This document shows, in pieces, positions 1 through 8,580 of a DNA stretch of 11,215 nt. Below the pieces are notes generated by a model that was given only the letters and a program-made list of their open reading frames with translations, had not been told where the DNA came from and searched no databases. This DNA is from JASFRI01 sp050115015. GTDB taxonomy: Bacteria; Acidobacteriota; Polarisedimenticolia; CBDVAL01. The DNA lies in the NCBI GenBank assembly GCA_050115015.1, contig JASFRI010000111.1, positions 1-11,215 of the forward strand. Reading direction: 5' to 3'. The stretch's first letter is position 1; every line of letters starts with the position of its first letter. A program made the position numbers and the translations under genes.

Positions 1-45
1 GAAACAGCGGCGATCGAATGCCACCGTATTGGGGAATGGGGCCAC

Positions 46-333
46 TCAGTCGTGCGCGAGGGGCTTCTTGGTGAAGAGGTAGTCCTTCAGCTCGCCGCTG
101 AAGGTCTTGTCCCGGCGCCGGATCCACTCCAGCAGCATGGAGGCGTGCTCCTTCTCCTCGTCCCGGTTGTGGGCCAGGATGGACTTCAGCTCGTCGCTCT
201 TGCACGCGTCCACCCGCTGGTTGTACCAGTCGATCGCCTCCAGCTCCTCCATGAGGGAGACGATGGCGCGATGCATGTCGCGGGTCTCGTCGGACAGCTC
301 CTTGATCGGCTCGTGGTAACCCTCGTTCGCCAT
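46..333 (-). CDS. EncFtn-family ferritin-like protein (encapsulated-ferritin type)
   Basis: A 95-residue ferritin-like protein. In this family two short two-helix chains pair to make one four-helix ferroxidase site, and annular decamers oxidise Fe(II) inside an encapsulin shell. Seen here: MEELEAIDWYNQRVDA (28-43) and AHNRDEEKEHASM (54-66), a close match to Rhodospirillum rubrum EncFtn as I remember it. E30, E60 and H63 line up with its ferroxidase ligands E32, E62 and H65; E29 and E32 with the entry-site glutamates; W36 and Y37 with W38 and Y39. The start at 333 is chosen because GAGAGG lies six bases upstream and family homology begins there; the open frame continues to 450 but would cross the promoter region. 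The protein ends at KKPLAHD, right after the second helix, so the usual C-terminal tail with the encapsulin-targeting peptide is absent. Only 45 bases remain downstream, so a shell gene could lie just outside. The family call is strong; the encapsulated state is unproven. Confidence 0.88.
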   Translation of the reverse strand: MANEGYHEPIKELSDETRDMHRAIVSLMEELEAIDWYNQRVDACKSDELKSILAHNRDEEKEHASMLLEWIRRRDKTFSGELKDYLFTKKPLAHD

Positions 334-369
334 GTTCGACCTCTCGCCAAAGGTGGCGCGGCGTGCGCC

Positions 370-383
370 CGATGACGTCATCG
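370..383. promoter_or_regulatory. 14-bp perfect palindrome, candidate operator
   Basis: CGATGACGTCATCG reads the same on both strands. It lies in the 140-base gap between the divergent ferritin-like gene and the dehydrogenase operon. Its right end overlaps the predicted -10 of the ferritin-side promoter, where a dimeric repressor would block transcription. The binding protein is unknown. A looser inverted repeat, GGCGC (355-359) with GCGCC (365-369), lies next to it in the presumed leader. Confidence 0.45.
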
Positions 384-409
384 TAACCGCCGGGGTTCCG
401 CGATGTCCA
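380..409 (-). promoter_or_regulatory. Candidate sigma70-type promoter for the EncFtn-like gene
   Basis: On the minus strand, TGGACA (404-409; 5 of 6 to TTGACA) and TACGAT (380-385; 4 of 6 to TATAAT) are separated by 18 bases. A start near 372 would give a leader of about 40 bases. The -10 overlaps the palindrome at 370-383. The -35 shares bases with that of the opposing promoter. Confidence 0.4.
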
Positions 410-434
410 CAGGCCCATCCGATTACTCTACAAT
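406..434 (+). promoter_or_regulatory. Candidate sigma70-type promoter for the ALDH/ThDP-enzyme operon
   Basis: TCCACA (406-411; 4 of 6 to TTGACA) and TACAAT (429-434; 5 of 6 to TATAAT) are separated by the ideal 17 bases. This falls in the most AT-rich stretch of the gap. Transcription would start near 441, about 33 bases before the dehydrogenase start codon. Confidence 0.5.
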
Positions 435-473
435 GATGAGACCCGTGCACCCTGGAACGACGAGGAGGCTCCC

Positions 474-1837
474 ATGGCGATCGAGAGCGTGAACCCGGCC
501 ACCGGCGAGACCATCGAGAAATTCGACGAGCTGGACGATGCAGCGATCGACCGGGCCCTGGAGCTCACGGCCCGGGCTTTCCGGCAACACCGGAAGACGA
601 CCTTCGACGACCGCGCCGGGAAGATGATGGCGGCGGCGAAGATCCTCGAGGACGAGAAGGACGCCTGGGCCCGGATCGCCACCGAGGAGATGGGGAAGAC
701 CCTGCGCGCTGCAGTGGCCGAGGTCGAGAAGTGCGCCTGGGTCTGTCGCTACTACGCCGAGGAGGCGGAGCGGCACCTGGCCGACGAGCCGATCGAGACG
801 GACGCCTCGCACAGCTTCGTCCGCCACCTGCCCATCGGGCCCGTGCTCGCCGTGATGCCCTGGAACTTCCCGTACTGGCAGGTGTTCCGCTTCGCCGCGC
901 CGGCGCTGATGGCAGGGAACACCGGCCTGCTGAAGCACGCCTCCAACGTGCCGCGCTGTGCGCTGGCCATCGAAGAGGTCTTCCGGCGCGCCGGCTTCCC
1001 CGAGGGCTGCTTCACGGCACTGCTCATCGGCTCGTCGAAGGTCGAGCGCGTGCTCCGGGACGATCGCGTGCGGGCCGCGACGCTCACCGGCTCCGAGGAA
1101 GCCGGGCGGGCCGTCGGCGCCACGGCGGGCGACCGCATCAAGCACTCCGTCCTCGAGCTCGGCGGGAGCGATCCCTTCATCGTCATGCCCTCCGCCGATC
1201 TCGACAGCACTGTCGAGGCGGCGGTGACCGCGCGGATCATCAACAACGGCCAGAGCTGCATCGCCGCCAAGAGGTTCATCGTCCACCGCGAGATCTACGA
1301 GTCCTTTGGCGAGCGCTTCCTCGCCGCCTTCGACCGACTGAAGGTGGGCGACCCCATGCTGGAGGAGACCGACGTCGGCCCCCTGGCCACGGGCCCGATC
1401 CGCGACGAGCTCGACGACCAGATCCGCGGCTCGGTGGGGGCGGGGGCGGAGCGCGTCACCGGCGCGGAGGTCATCGAGGGAGACGGCTACTTCTACCGCC
1501 CCGGCATCCTGGCCCGGATCCCGGAGAGTGCCCCCGCATACAGCGAGGAGATCTTCGGACCGGTGGCGCTCCTGTTCCAGGTCGAGGACCTGGATGAGGC
1601 GATCCGGATCGCCAACGCCACCCGGTTCGGCCTCGGGTCCTCCATCTGGACCCGGGACCAGGAGGAGATCGACCGGGCCGTGGACGAGCTGGAGGCGGGC
1701 GCCACCTTCGTCAACGCCATCGTCGCCTCGGACCCCCGGCTGCCCTTCGGCGGCGTCAAGGACTCGGGCTACGGCCGCGAGCTGTCCCGGGACGGCATCC
1801 GGGAGTTCGTCAACCGCAAGACGATCTCGGTGGCCTG

Positions 1838-1838
<1 letters not shown>
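474..1838 (+). CDS. NAD(P)-dependent succinate-semialdehyde dehydrogenase (ALDH family)
   Basis: A 454-residue aldehyde dehydrogenase, a normal length for the short SSADH type (YneI/Sad, Synechococcus A2771). It should oxidise succinic semialdehyde to succinate with NAD(P)+ in the cytoplasm. Seen: the PWNFPYWQVFRFAAPALMAG block with N131, GLLKHASNVP in the cofactor fold, ELGGSDP with general-base E228, and NNGQSC with catalytic C262. The 34-residue spacing from E228 to C262 is standard. The PFGGVKDSGYGRE motif near the C-terminus is intact. GAGGAGG (462-468) lies five bases before the ATG. The N-terminal INPATGET-like opening and the FRFAAPALMAGN block place it in the SSADH group rather than among betaine- or acetaldehyde-type enzymes. 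The stop codon overlaps the next gene's ATG (TGATG), so the two are translationally coupled. Substrate is inferred from family and partner; another short semialdehyde is possible. Confidence 0.88.
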
Positions 1839-3487
<1,649 letters not shown>

Positions 3488-3646
3488 CCGGAGGCACCGT
3501 ACGCGGGCGCTGGCCGGCGGGAACCGGACGCGGTCGGCTGGAGGTGGAAGCTCCCCGCCGGGATGCACCGCCCGTCTCGCGAGGAGACCGGACGATGAAA
3601 CGGCGACTGGCCCTGTCATCACGGTCTTCGGAGGGAAGGAGCCGGG
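3488..3646 (+). other. Intergenic gap with potential folded leader before the SDR gene
   Basis: This 159-base gap separates the ThDP enzyme from the oxidoreductase. CCGGCGGG (3514-3521) is complementary to CCCGCCGG (3554-3561). The enclosed bases can form ACCG/CGGT (3523-3526 with 3531-3534) and a weak GCT/AGC stem, so a three-way junction is possible. GTCTC/GAGAC (3574-3578 with 3584-3588) lies further down. No U-tract terminator, clear promoter or known riboswitch is visible. With this base composition the pairing could be chance. Confidence 0.25.
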
Positions 3647-4546
3647 GTGAAAGACGCGAACTGGACCACCGTGGAGATCCCCGATCAGGGCGGTCGGCTG
3701 GCCGTCATCACAGGGGCCACCAGCGGACTGGGAAAGGAGGCGGCCCGGGTGCTCGCTCACAAGGGAGCGACGGTCCTTCTCGCCGTCAGGAACGTCCGGA
3801 AGGGGGAGGACGTCGTCGGGGAGATCCGCGGGGCCGTCCAGGACGCGGACGTCGCCGTCCGGGAGCTGGACCTGGCCCGGCTCTCCTCGGTCCGACGCTT
3901 CGCGGAGGGGATCGCGAAGGAGCGTGACCGCCTGGACGTCCTGATCAACAACGCCGGCGTGATGATGTGCCCGTACGAGAAGACCGAGGACGGCTTCGAG
4001 ATCCAGATGGGGACGAACCACCTGGGGCACTTCGCCCTCACCGGGCTTCTGGCGCCGCTTCTCCGGGCGACGCCGGGCTCGCGGGTCGTCGCCACCTCGA
4101 GCATCGCCCACCGCCGGGGGAAGATCGATCTCGCCGACCTGAACTGGGAGACACGTCCCTACAACTCCCTCCAGGCCTACGCGGACAGCAAGCTGGCGAA
4201 CCTCTACTTCGCCTACGAGCTCGCCCGCAGGGGCCGGACGGATCCGGAGCTCCCGACGGCCACCGCGGCGCATCCCGGCTGGACCAGGACCGATCTCCAG
4301 CGCCACTCCGGAGTCATGCGCTTCCTGAACCGCTTCCTGTCCCAGGCGCCCGAGAAGGGCGTGCTACCGACCCTGCGGGCCGCCGTCGACGACGGGGCGG
4401 AGCCCGGGGACTACTTTGGCCCCGCGGGGTTCTTCGAGCTGCACGGGCCGCCCGTCCGGGTCGAGTCCACCGCCCGGTCTCATGACGAGGGAGCGGCCCG
4501 GGAGCTATGGGTGCTCTCGGAGAATCTGACCGGCGTGTCCTTCTGA
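3647..4546 (+). CDS. Short-chain dehydrogenase/reductase, retinol-dehydrogenase-like
   Basis: A 299-residue NAD(P)-dependent classical/extended SDR of the type annotated as retinol dehydrogenase or WW-domain-oxidoreductase-like; the bacterial substrate is unknown. Seen: the Rossmann motif TGATSGLG (22-29), an arginine after the second strand (AVRN) that favours NADP(H), NNAG (101-104), the active-site serine in TSSIAH (S151/S152), and YADSK with Y178 and K182. The HPGWTRTDLQ segment typical of this subgroup follows. Translation starts at GTG 3647: AAGGAG (3636-3641) lies five bases upstream and an in-frame stop at 3596-3598 excludes a longer protein. It follows the SSADH/ThDP-enzyme pair on the same strand after 159 bases, so it may be a third operon member or have its own promoter. 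Nothing in the sequence links its reaction to that pair. It converges with the kinase gene, leaving 63 bases without a clear terminator. Confidence 0.85.
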   Translation: MKDANWTTVEIPDQGGRLAVITGATSGLGKEAARVLAHKGATVLLAVRNVRKGEDVVGEIRGAVQDADVAVRELDLARLSSVRRFAEGIAKERDRLDVLINNAGVMMCPYEKTEDGFEIQMGTNHLGHFALTGLLAPLLRATPGSRVVATSSIAHRRGKIDLADLNWETRPYNSLQAYADSKLANLYFAYELARRGRTDPELPTATAAHPGWTRTDLQRHSGVMRFLNRFLSQAPEKGVLPTLRAAVDDGAEPGDYFGPAGFFELHGPPVRVESTARSHDEGAARELWVLSENLTGVSF

Positions 4547-4609
4547 GCGGAGCTTCATGTCGGCGCCTCCGCACCCGCAGTGCGTGGCCGTTTCTGTGAA
4601 CTGGACCAC

Positions 4610-7483
4610 TCAGGAACCGGCCCCTACCTCGGAGGCGAGGCGCCCGGCGAGCCGGCCAAGCGTGGGATTCGGGGAGTCCGTCCCCTCGAGAGAGTCCCGC
4701 ACCGACTCGATCCGGCGCGCCGCGTCGGCGCGGCGTCCGGCCGCGACCATGCACTCGGCGTCGTAGAGGTCCAGTTCGGTCCGGCGCCAGTGGCCCTCCG
4801 GGTAGCGCCCCTCGCGCCACTCCCTCGACGCCCGTAGCAGCGGGTCCGCGTCCGCCGGTCGGCCGAGACCGCACCGCGCGAACCCGAGACCGGCCCGGGC
4901 GCTGTCGGTCCGCTGATCCTCCTCCCCGAAGATCGGCCGGAGGATCTCCAGAGCGGTCCGCAATTCCGGCTCCGCCTCCCGGTAGCGTCCCTGCTCGGCC
5001 AGCAGCAGCCCGAGATCGGCGTGAAGGTTGCCGACGTAGGGGTTGTCCGGGCCACGGCTCGCGAGCAGTTCCCGGAGCGCCGTGCGGTAGGTCGCCTCGG
5101 CGCCCGGGTTCCCGGCCTTGTGCTGCGCCAGTCCGAGGTAGGCGCGGGTGGTGCCGACCAGCGGATGGTCCGCGCCGAGGACGCGCACCCGTAGCTCGAG
5201 GGCGCGGTTGTAGTAGTCGATGGCCTCGTCCATCCGGCCCATCCGGTAGTAGAAGACTGCGAAGTTGTTGAGCAGGTATCCCATCTCGGGATGATCCGGC
5301 CCGAGGGCCTCCCGCATCGAGTCGTACGCCGCCAGGAACGCCTCCTCGCCGCCGGCGAAGTCTCCCCGACGCGCCCGCGTTCCCGCGAGGTTCGTCAGGA
5401 GGTTCGCGACGACGGGATGGTTGTCGCCGAGCAGCTCGCGCTCGATCTCGATCGCCTCCAGGTAGGCGGCCTCCGACTCCTCGAGCTGCTCCGGCTGCCC
5501 CCGGATGGAGAGCACCGAGGCGAGGGTGTCCAGGGCCAGCGCCAGCCCGCGCGTCCTGGTCCCCGCCGCGCGACGGATCCCGATCTCCCGGCGCACGAGA
5601 TCCTCTGCCCGCTCCAGCTCCCCCTCCTGGAGCTCGATGCGGGCCCCGGTGTGCAGGGCATCCGCGAGCTGCCCGCCGTGTTCCTCGGGGTCCTCGTCGA
5701 GCAGGACGATCCCCCGGTCGAGGAGCTCGCGCCCCCGGTCCGCGTCGCCCTGCACGAACTTCGCCTTCGCCAGGGTGACGAGACTCTCCCCGACGGCCGG
5801 GTGGTCGTCCCCCAGCAGGGCCTGTCGTGTCGTCAGGGCCTCGAGGGCGAGCTGCTCCGCCTCGTCGGTGCGACCCCGATCCAGGCGGGCACGCGCCAGC
5901 CGGTCCAGCGCCTCGGCCACCTCCGGGTCGGAGTCCCCGAACAACCGCCGGCGCCGCTCCAGCGCCCCCTCGAGCTGCGCCTCGGCCTCCTCGTAGAGCC
6001 CGAGCTGGCCGTAGACGCGCCCGATCAGCACCTGCATCGTGGCCTGCACCTGCGGCTGGCCCTCCAGCTCTACCTCGATGCTCCGCGCGGCGCGATCGAG
6101 GACCTCGCGGACAGTGACCTCCCGTCCCTGCGATCGATCGGGATCGGCATCCTCGAGGAGCATCGTCAGGAACTCCGTCACCTCGGCCGCCCGCCGCGCC
6201 TGCTGCCGTGCCCGGCGCGCCTGGACCGTCGTCCCGATCAGCCCGGCGAGAAGGACCACGGCCACGAGTGCTGCCGCCGAGAGCAGTCCGGCACGCCGGA
6301 CCACGAGCTTCCGGGCACGGTAGAGGAGGGAATCGCGATGGGCGATCACCGGGCGCCCGTCGAGGTGGCACCGGACGTCCCCGGCGAGCTGCTCGACGGA
6401 GGCGTAGCGGCGCTCCGGCTCGCGGCGCATCGCCATCAGGACGATGGTATCGAGGTCACCGCGGAGCCGCCGCCGGAGGGCGTCCGGGGACAGCCGGCGG
6501 GCCGATGCCACGGCGGCGGCCGAGGCGCCGCCCTCTCCCGGATCGCCGAGGACGGCGGAACTGGGCGTCGAGACCTCGCTGTCGCAGACGACGCGCTCGA
6601 TCTCCCGCGGCTCGTGGCTGGACAGCCGGTGGGCGCGGCGGCCCGTGAGCAGCTCGTGGAGGAGTAGCCCGAGCTGGTAGACGTCCGTGGCGGTCGTGAC
6701 CGGCTCGCCGCGGACCTGCTCCGGGCTGGCATACTCGGGAGTCATCGGAAGCTCGCCGTGGCGGGTCATCACCTGGCCCGGCGCCTCGGGCTCCAGCAGC
6801 TTGGCGAGGCCGAAGTCGAGGAGCTTCGGCGAGCCATCGGCGGTGACGAGGATGTTCGACGGCTTGAGGTCGCGGTGCACGATCAGCCGGCCGTGGGCAT
6901 AGCGGACGGCATCGCAGACGGTCAGGAAGATCTCGAGCCGGTCTCGCACCGCCAGCCGGCGTCCGTCGCACCAGGCCTCGATACGCTCCCCGTCGACGTG
7001 CTCCATGGCGAACCACGGCGACCCCTGCGGCGTGGTCCCACCGTCCAGCAGCCGTGCGATGTTCGGGTGGCTCAGCTGGGCCAGGATGCGGCGTTCCGCG
7101 AGGAACCGGTCGACCGCGCCGGGGGAGGCGATCACGCCGCCCATCACCTTGAGCGCCACCCGCTGCTCGAAGTCCCCCTGGATCCGCTCGGCCAGGTAGA
7201 CGGTTCCCATGCCTCCCCGGCCCAGCTCGCGGACCACACGGTAGGGACCGACCCGATCCCCCCGGGCCAGGCCGCCGGCGAGCTGATCCGCCGCCGTCCC
7301 GATCGCCTCCTCGAGCGTGCCGCCCGCCGGAGCCTTCTCGGCCGTCAGCATGGCGGCGAGACGGCTCTTCATCTCCGCATCGTCGGTGCACGCCGCCTCG
7401 ACGAATCGCTCCCGCTCCTCCTCCACGAGGTCGACCGCCTGGTGGAACAGCTCCTGCAGTCGATCCCAGCGATCCGTGTTCAT
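4610..7483 (-). CDS. Membrane Ser/Thr protein kinase with C-terminal TPR repeats
   Basis: A 957-residue eukaryotic-type (Hanks/PknB) kinase. Residues 1-75 are an alpha-helical lead-in. The kinase domain spans about 81-375: glycine loop GRGGMG (88-93), ATP-anchoring K112 in VALKV, catalytic loop HRDLKPSN (203-210, D205), DFG (223-225) and SPEQ (253-256) in the APE position. All catalytic residues are present, so it should be active. One hydrophobic segment (about 399-420), preceded by RARKLVVRR, is a single membrane pass. From about 450 to the end are kinesin-light-chain-like TPR repeats, with recurring LGxDHPxV-type motifs (LLGDDHPAV, LLGDNHPVV, VLGADHPLV). This topology places the kinase inside and the TPRs outside. 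AGGAG lies upstream of the ATG. The ECF sigma gene lies 202 bases upstream on the same strand, a recurrent pairing in Acidobacteriota and Planctomycetota, so the sigma factor is a likely substrate. The signal sensed is unknown. Confidence 0.93.
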   Translation of the reverse strand: MNTDRWDRLQELFHQAVDLVEEERERFVEAACTDDAEMKSRLAAMLTAEKAPAGGTLEEAIGTAADQLAGGLARGDRVGPYRVVRELGRGGMGTVYLAERIQGDFEQRVALKVMGGVIASPGAVDRFLAERRILAQLSHPNIARLLDGGTTPQGSPWFAMEHVDGERIEAWCDGRRLAVRDRLEIFLTVCDAVRYAHGRLIVHRDLKPSNILVTADGSPKLLDFGLAKLLEPEAPGQVMTRHGELPMTPEYASPEQVRGEPVTTATDVYQLGLLLHELLTGRRAHRLSSHEPREIERVVCDSEVSTPSSAVLGDPGEGGASAAAVASARRLSPDALRRRLRGDLDTIVLMAMRREPERRYASVEQLAGDVRCHLDGRPVIAHRDSLLYRARKLVVRRAGLLSAAALVAVVLLAGLIGTTVQARRARQQARRAAEVTEFLTMLLEDADPDRSQGREVTVREVLDRAARSIEVELEGQPQVQATMQVLIGRVYGQLGLYEEAEAQLEGALERRRRLFGDSDPEVAEALDRLARARLDRGRTDEAEQLALEALTTRQALLGDDHPAVGESLVTLAKAKFVQGDADRGRELLDRGIVLLDEDPEEHGGQLADALHTGARIELQEGELERAEDLVRREIGIRRAAGTRTRGLALALDTLASVLSIRGQPEQLEESEAAYLEAIEIERELLGDNHPVVANLLTNLAGTRARRGDFAGGEEAFLAAYDSMREALGPDHPEMGYLLNNFAVFYYRMGRMDEAIDYYNRALELRVRVLGADHPLVGTTRAYLGLAQHKAGNPGAEATYRTALRELLASRGPDNPYVGNLHADLGLLLAEQGRYREAEPELRTALEILRPIFGEEDQRTDSARAGLGFARCGLGRPADADPLLRASREWREGRYPEGHWRRTELDLYDAECMVAAGRRADAARRIESVRDSLEGTDSPNPTLGRLAGRLASEVGAGS
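6224..6289 (-). other. Single transmembrane segment of the kinase
   Basis: Codes residues 399-420 of the kinase: Gly/Leu/Ala/Val-rich with no charge, preceded by a basic stretch and followed by TVQARRARQQARR. Basic residues on both sides make topology prediction less certain. The kinase domain needs ATP and so must be cytoplasmic. Confidence 0.75.
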
Positions 7484-7685
7484 CCCCTGCTCCTGTTTGC
7501 ACGAGCCGTCCGCCGGCTCCCCGCCGGATCTCGAGGCCCTGGATCCGGATCACGACGACGATGCGTCGTGTCGCTCACCGCCAGGCGGCCGGCCGGGGCC
7601 CGGTTTCCCGGCCCGCCCGCTGGTGCCGCTATCCGCCCCTGGAAACCGCCCGGACGCCATGGAACGCCGTGCGCGTTCGAGCGGG
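7484..7685 (-). other. Sigma-kinase spacer with GC-rich inverted repeats
   Basis: A 202-base gap without a convincing gene. It contains CACGACG (7551-7557) with CGTCGTG (7564-7570), a perfect 7-bp stem with a 6-base loop, directly beside GATCCGGATC (7542-7551). GGCCGGG (7591-7597) with CCCGGCC (7607-7613) is a second 7-bp stem. No T-tract follows either on the minus strand. They could be attenuators, RNA-processing sites or an operator for a separate kinase promoter. Chance is possible in such GC-rich DNA. Confidence 0.3.
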
Positions 7686-8243
7686 TCAGCGCCCGGGCTC
7701 CATCAGCTCGCTCTTGAGCCAGGCGCGCGCGAACCGCAGGTCGCGGCCAACCGTGGCGGGCGAGCTTCCGACGGCCGCGGCGATCTCGTCGTAGTTCAGC
7801 CCCGCGAAGAACCGCAGCTCCACGATGCGGGCCTTCCGCGGGTCGAGGGCGGCGAGCTTCTCCAGGGCCTCATCGAGTGCCAGCACCTCGGCGGTGGCAT
7901 CCCGGCCGGCGATCAGCCCCTCGTCCAGCTCCACCTGCACGGCCCCGCCGCCCCGCTTCAGGCGCCCCCGGGCGCGCGCGTGATCCACGAGCAAACGGCG
8001 CATGGTGGTCGCCGCCGCCGCGAAGAAGTGGATGCGGTTCTCGAACTGCCCCGCGTGACCCTTGAGACGCATGTACGCCTCGTGCACCAGCGCGGTGGGG
8101 CGCAGCGTCTCGCCGCCCCGCCGCTGGCGGCCGGCGACCCGCCGGAGCTCCTCGTAGACCAGCGGAAGCAGCTCGTCGAACGCCTTCTCGTCCCCCTGGC
8201 GCCAGCGATCCAGCAGGCGGGTGATGGTGCGCGCCTCGTCCAT
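7686..8243 (-). CDS. ECF-type RNA polymerase sigma factor (PF07638/TIGR02999 type)
   Basis: A 185-residue ECF sigma factor with region 2 (about 5-95) and region 4 (about 130-182). Seen: family-typical LRPTALVHEAYMRL (47-60), HFFAAAATTMRRLLVDHARARG, KRGGG, LDEALEKLAALDPRKARIVELRFFAG in two adjoining parts, and a helix-turn-helix NYDEIAAAVGSSPATVGRDL that contacts the -35 element. The ATG at 8243 is chosen for GGGAG six bases upstream and because homology starts there; the open frame runs to 8639 but its extra codons are low-complexity and basic. In region 2.2 the usual acidic DAED ahead of LVQE is replaced by RPTA, with T50 in the stretch. No anti-sigma gene is adjacent. The downstream neighbour is the membrane Ser/Thr kinase, which suggests control by phosphorylation. 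It is divergent from the secreted HAF-repeat gene, a possible target. Confidence 0.92.
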   Translation of the reverse strand: MDEARTITRLLDRWRQGDEKAFDELLPLVYEELRRVAGRQRRGGETLRPTALVHEAYMRLKGHAGQFENRIHFFAAAATTMRRLLVDHARARGRLKRGGGAVQVELDEGLIAGRDATAEVLALDEALEKLAALDPRKARIVELRFFAGLNYDEIAAAVGSSPATVGRDLRFARAWLKSELMEPGR

Positions 8244-8580
8244 CCGTCGCTCCCTGTGCGGTTTCCTCGAGTCCGTTCCCCGCGATCCTACCTCGTGGCG
8301 TGACCCGGCGGGTGCGGGCCCCGCCGCGAAACGAGCCAAACAACAGTGATCAAGCGACTTGCACCGCCGGCGCGGATGGCGAGGCCTCCCCGGACCGACT
8401 CTTTCCGGCTCATGCCTCGCCCTCCGGCAGCGAACCGCGGCGTGGGGGCAGGGCCGGGCGTGAGCGGATCTTTTGACGTTCGTCGTGATCCCGGGTGAAC
8501 CGTGCAACCACGTCGATCGCCGTCCAGGGGCATTCCCCCGGTCCTCGCGGCGTGGCGGCGTACGAGAGGAGGTCGTTCCC
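8244..8580. promoter_or_regulatory. Divergent intergenic region between sigma factor and secreted protein
   Basis: These 337 bases separate divergent starts and should hold both promoters, but I find no strong consensus match. The segment 8328-8362 is locally AT-richer and contains the inverted repeat CAAG-CGA-CTTG (8351-8361). TTGACG (8473-8478) could be a -35 for the plus-strand gene but has no good -10 (TGAACC at 17 bases). CGGCGGG (8306-8312) with CCCGCCG (8320-8326) is a 7-bp stem in the presumed sigma leader. An ECF-type promoter would not be recognisable without knowing its consensus. Confidence 0.35.

Noticed and set aside
334..450. A longer N-terminus (39 more residues) for the EncFtn-like protein.
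   Set aside because: It would cross the palindrome and both promoter candidates, has no homology, and a good ribosome site lies before the start at 333.
3595..3927. An ATG with AGGAG eight bases upstream (MKRRLALSS...) that could be a separate small gene before the SDR.
   Set aside because: It runs out of frame into the SDR gene and becomes Arg/Gly-rich shadow sequence. A leader peptide role cannot be excluded but nothing supports it.
3658..4609. The 12-mer GAACTGGACCAC occurs at 3658-3669 and 4598-4609, flanking the SDR gene like a direct repeat.
   Set aside because: A few 12-base matches are expected by chance in 11 kb; no longer identity or mobile-element signature surrounds them.
4547..4609. 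Possible bidirectional terminator between the convergent SDR and kinase genes.
   Set aside because: Only a weak 5-bp pairing (CGGAG with CTCCG) and no T-tract.
4314..6371. A 685-codon minus-strand frame overlapping the kinase in another frame.
   Set aside because: Arg/Gly/Pro/Ala-rich shadow of the TPR-coding region; the kinase frame carries all motifs.
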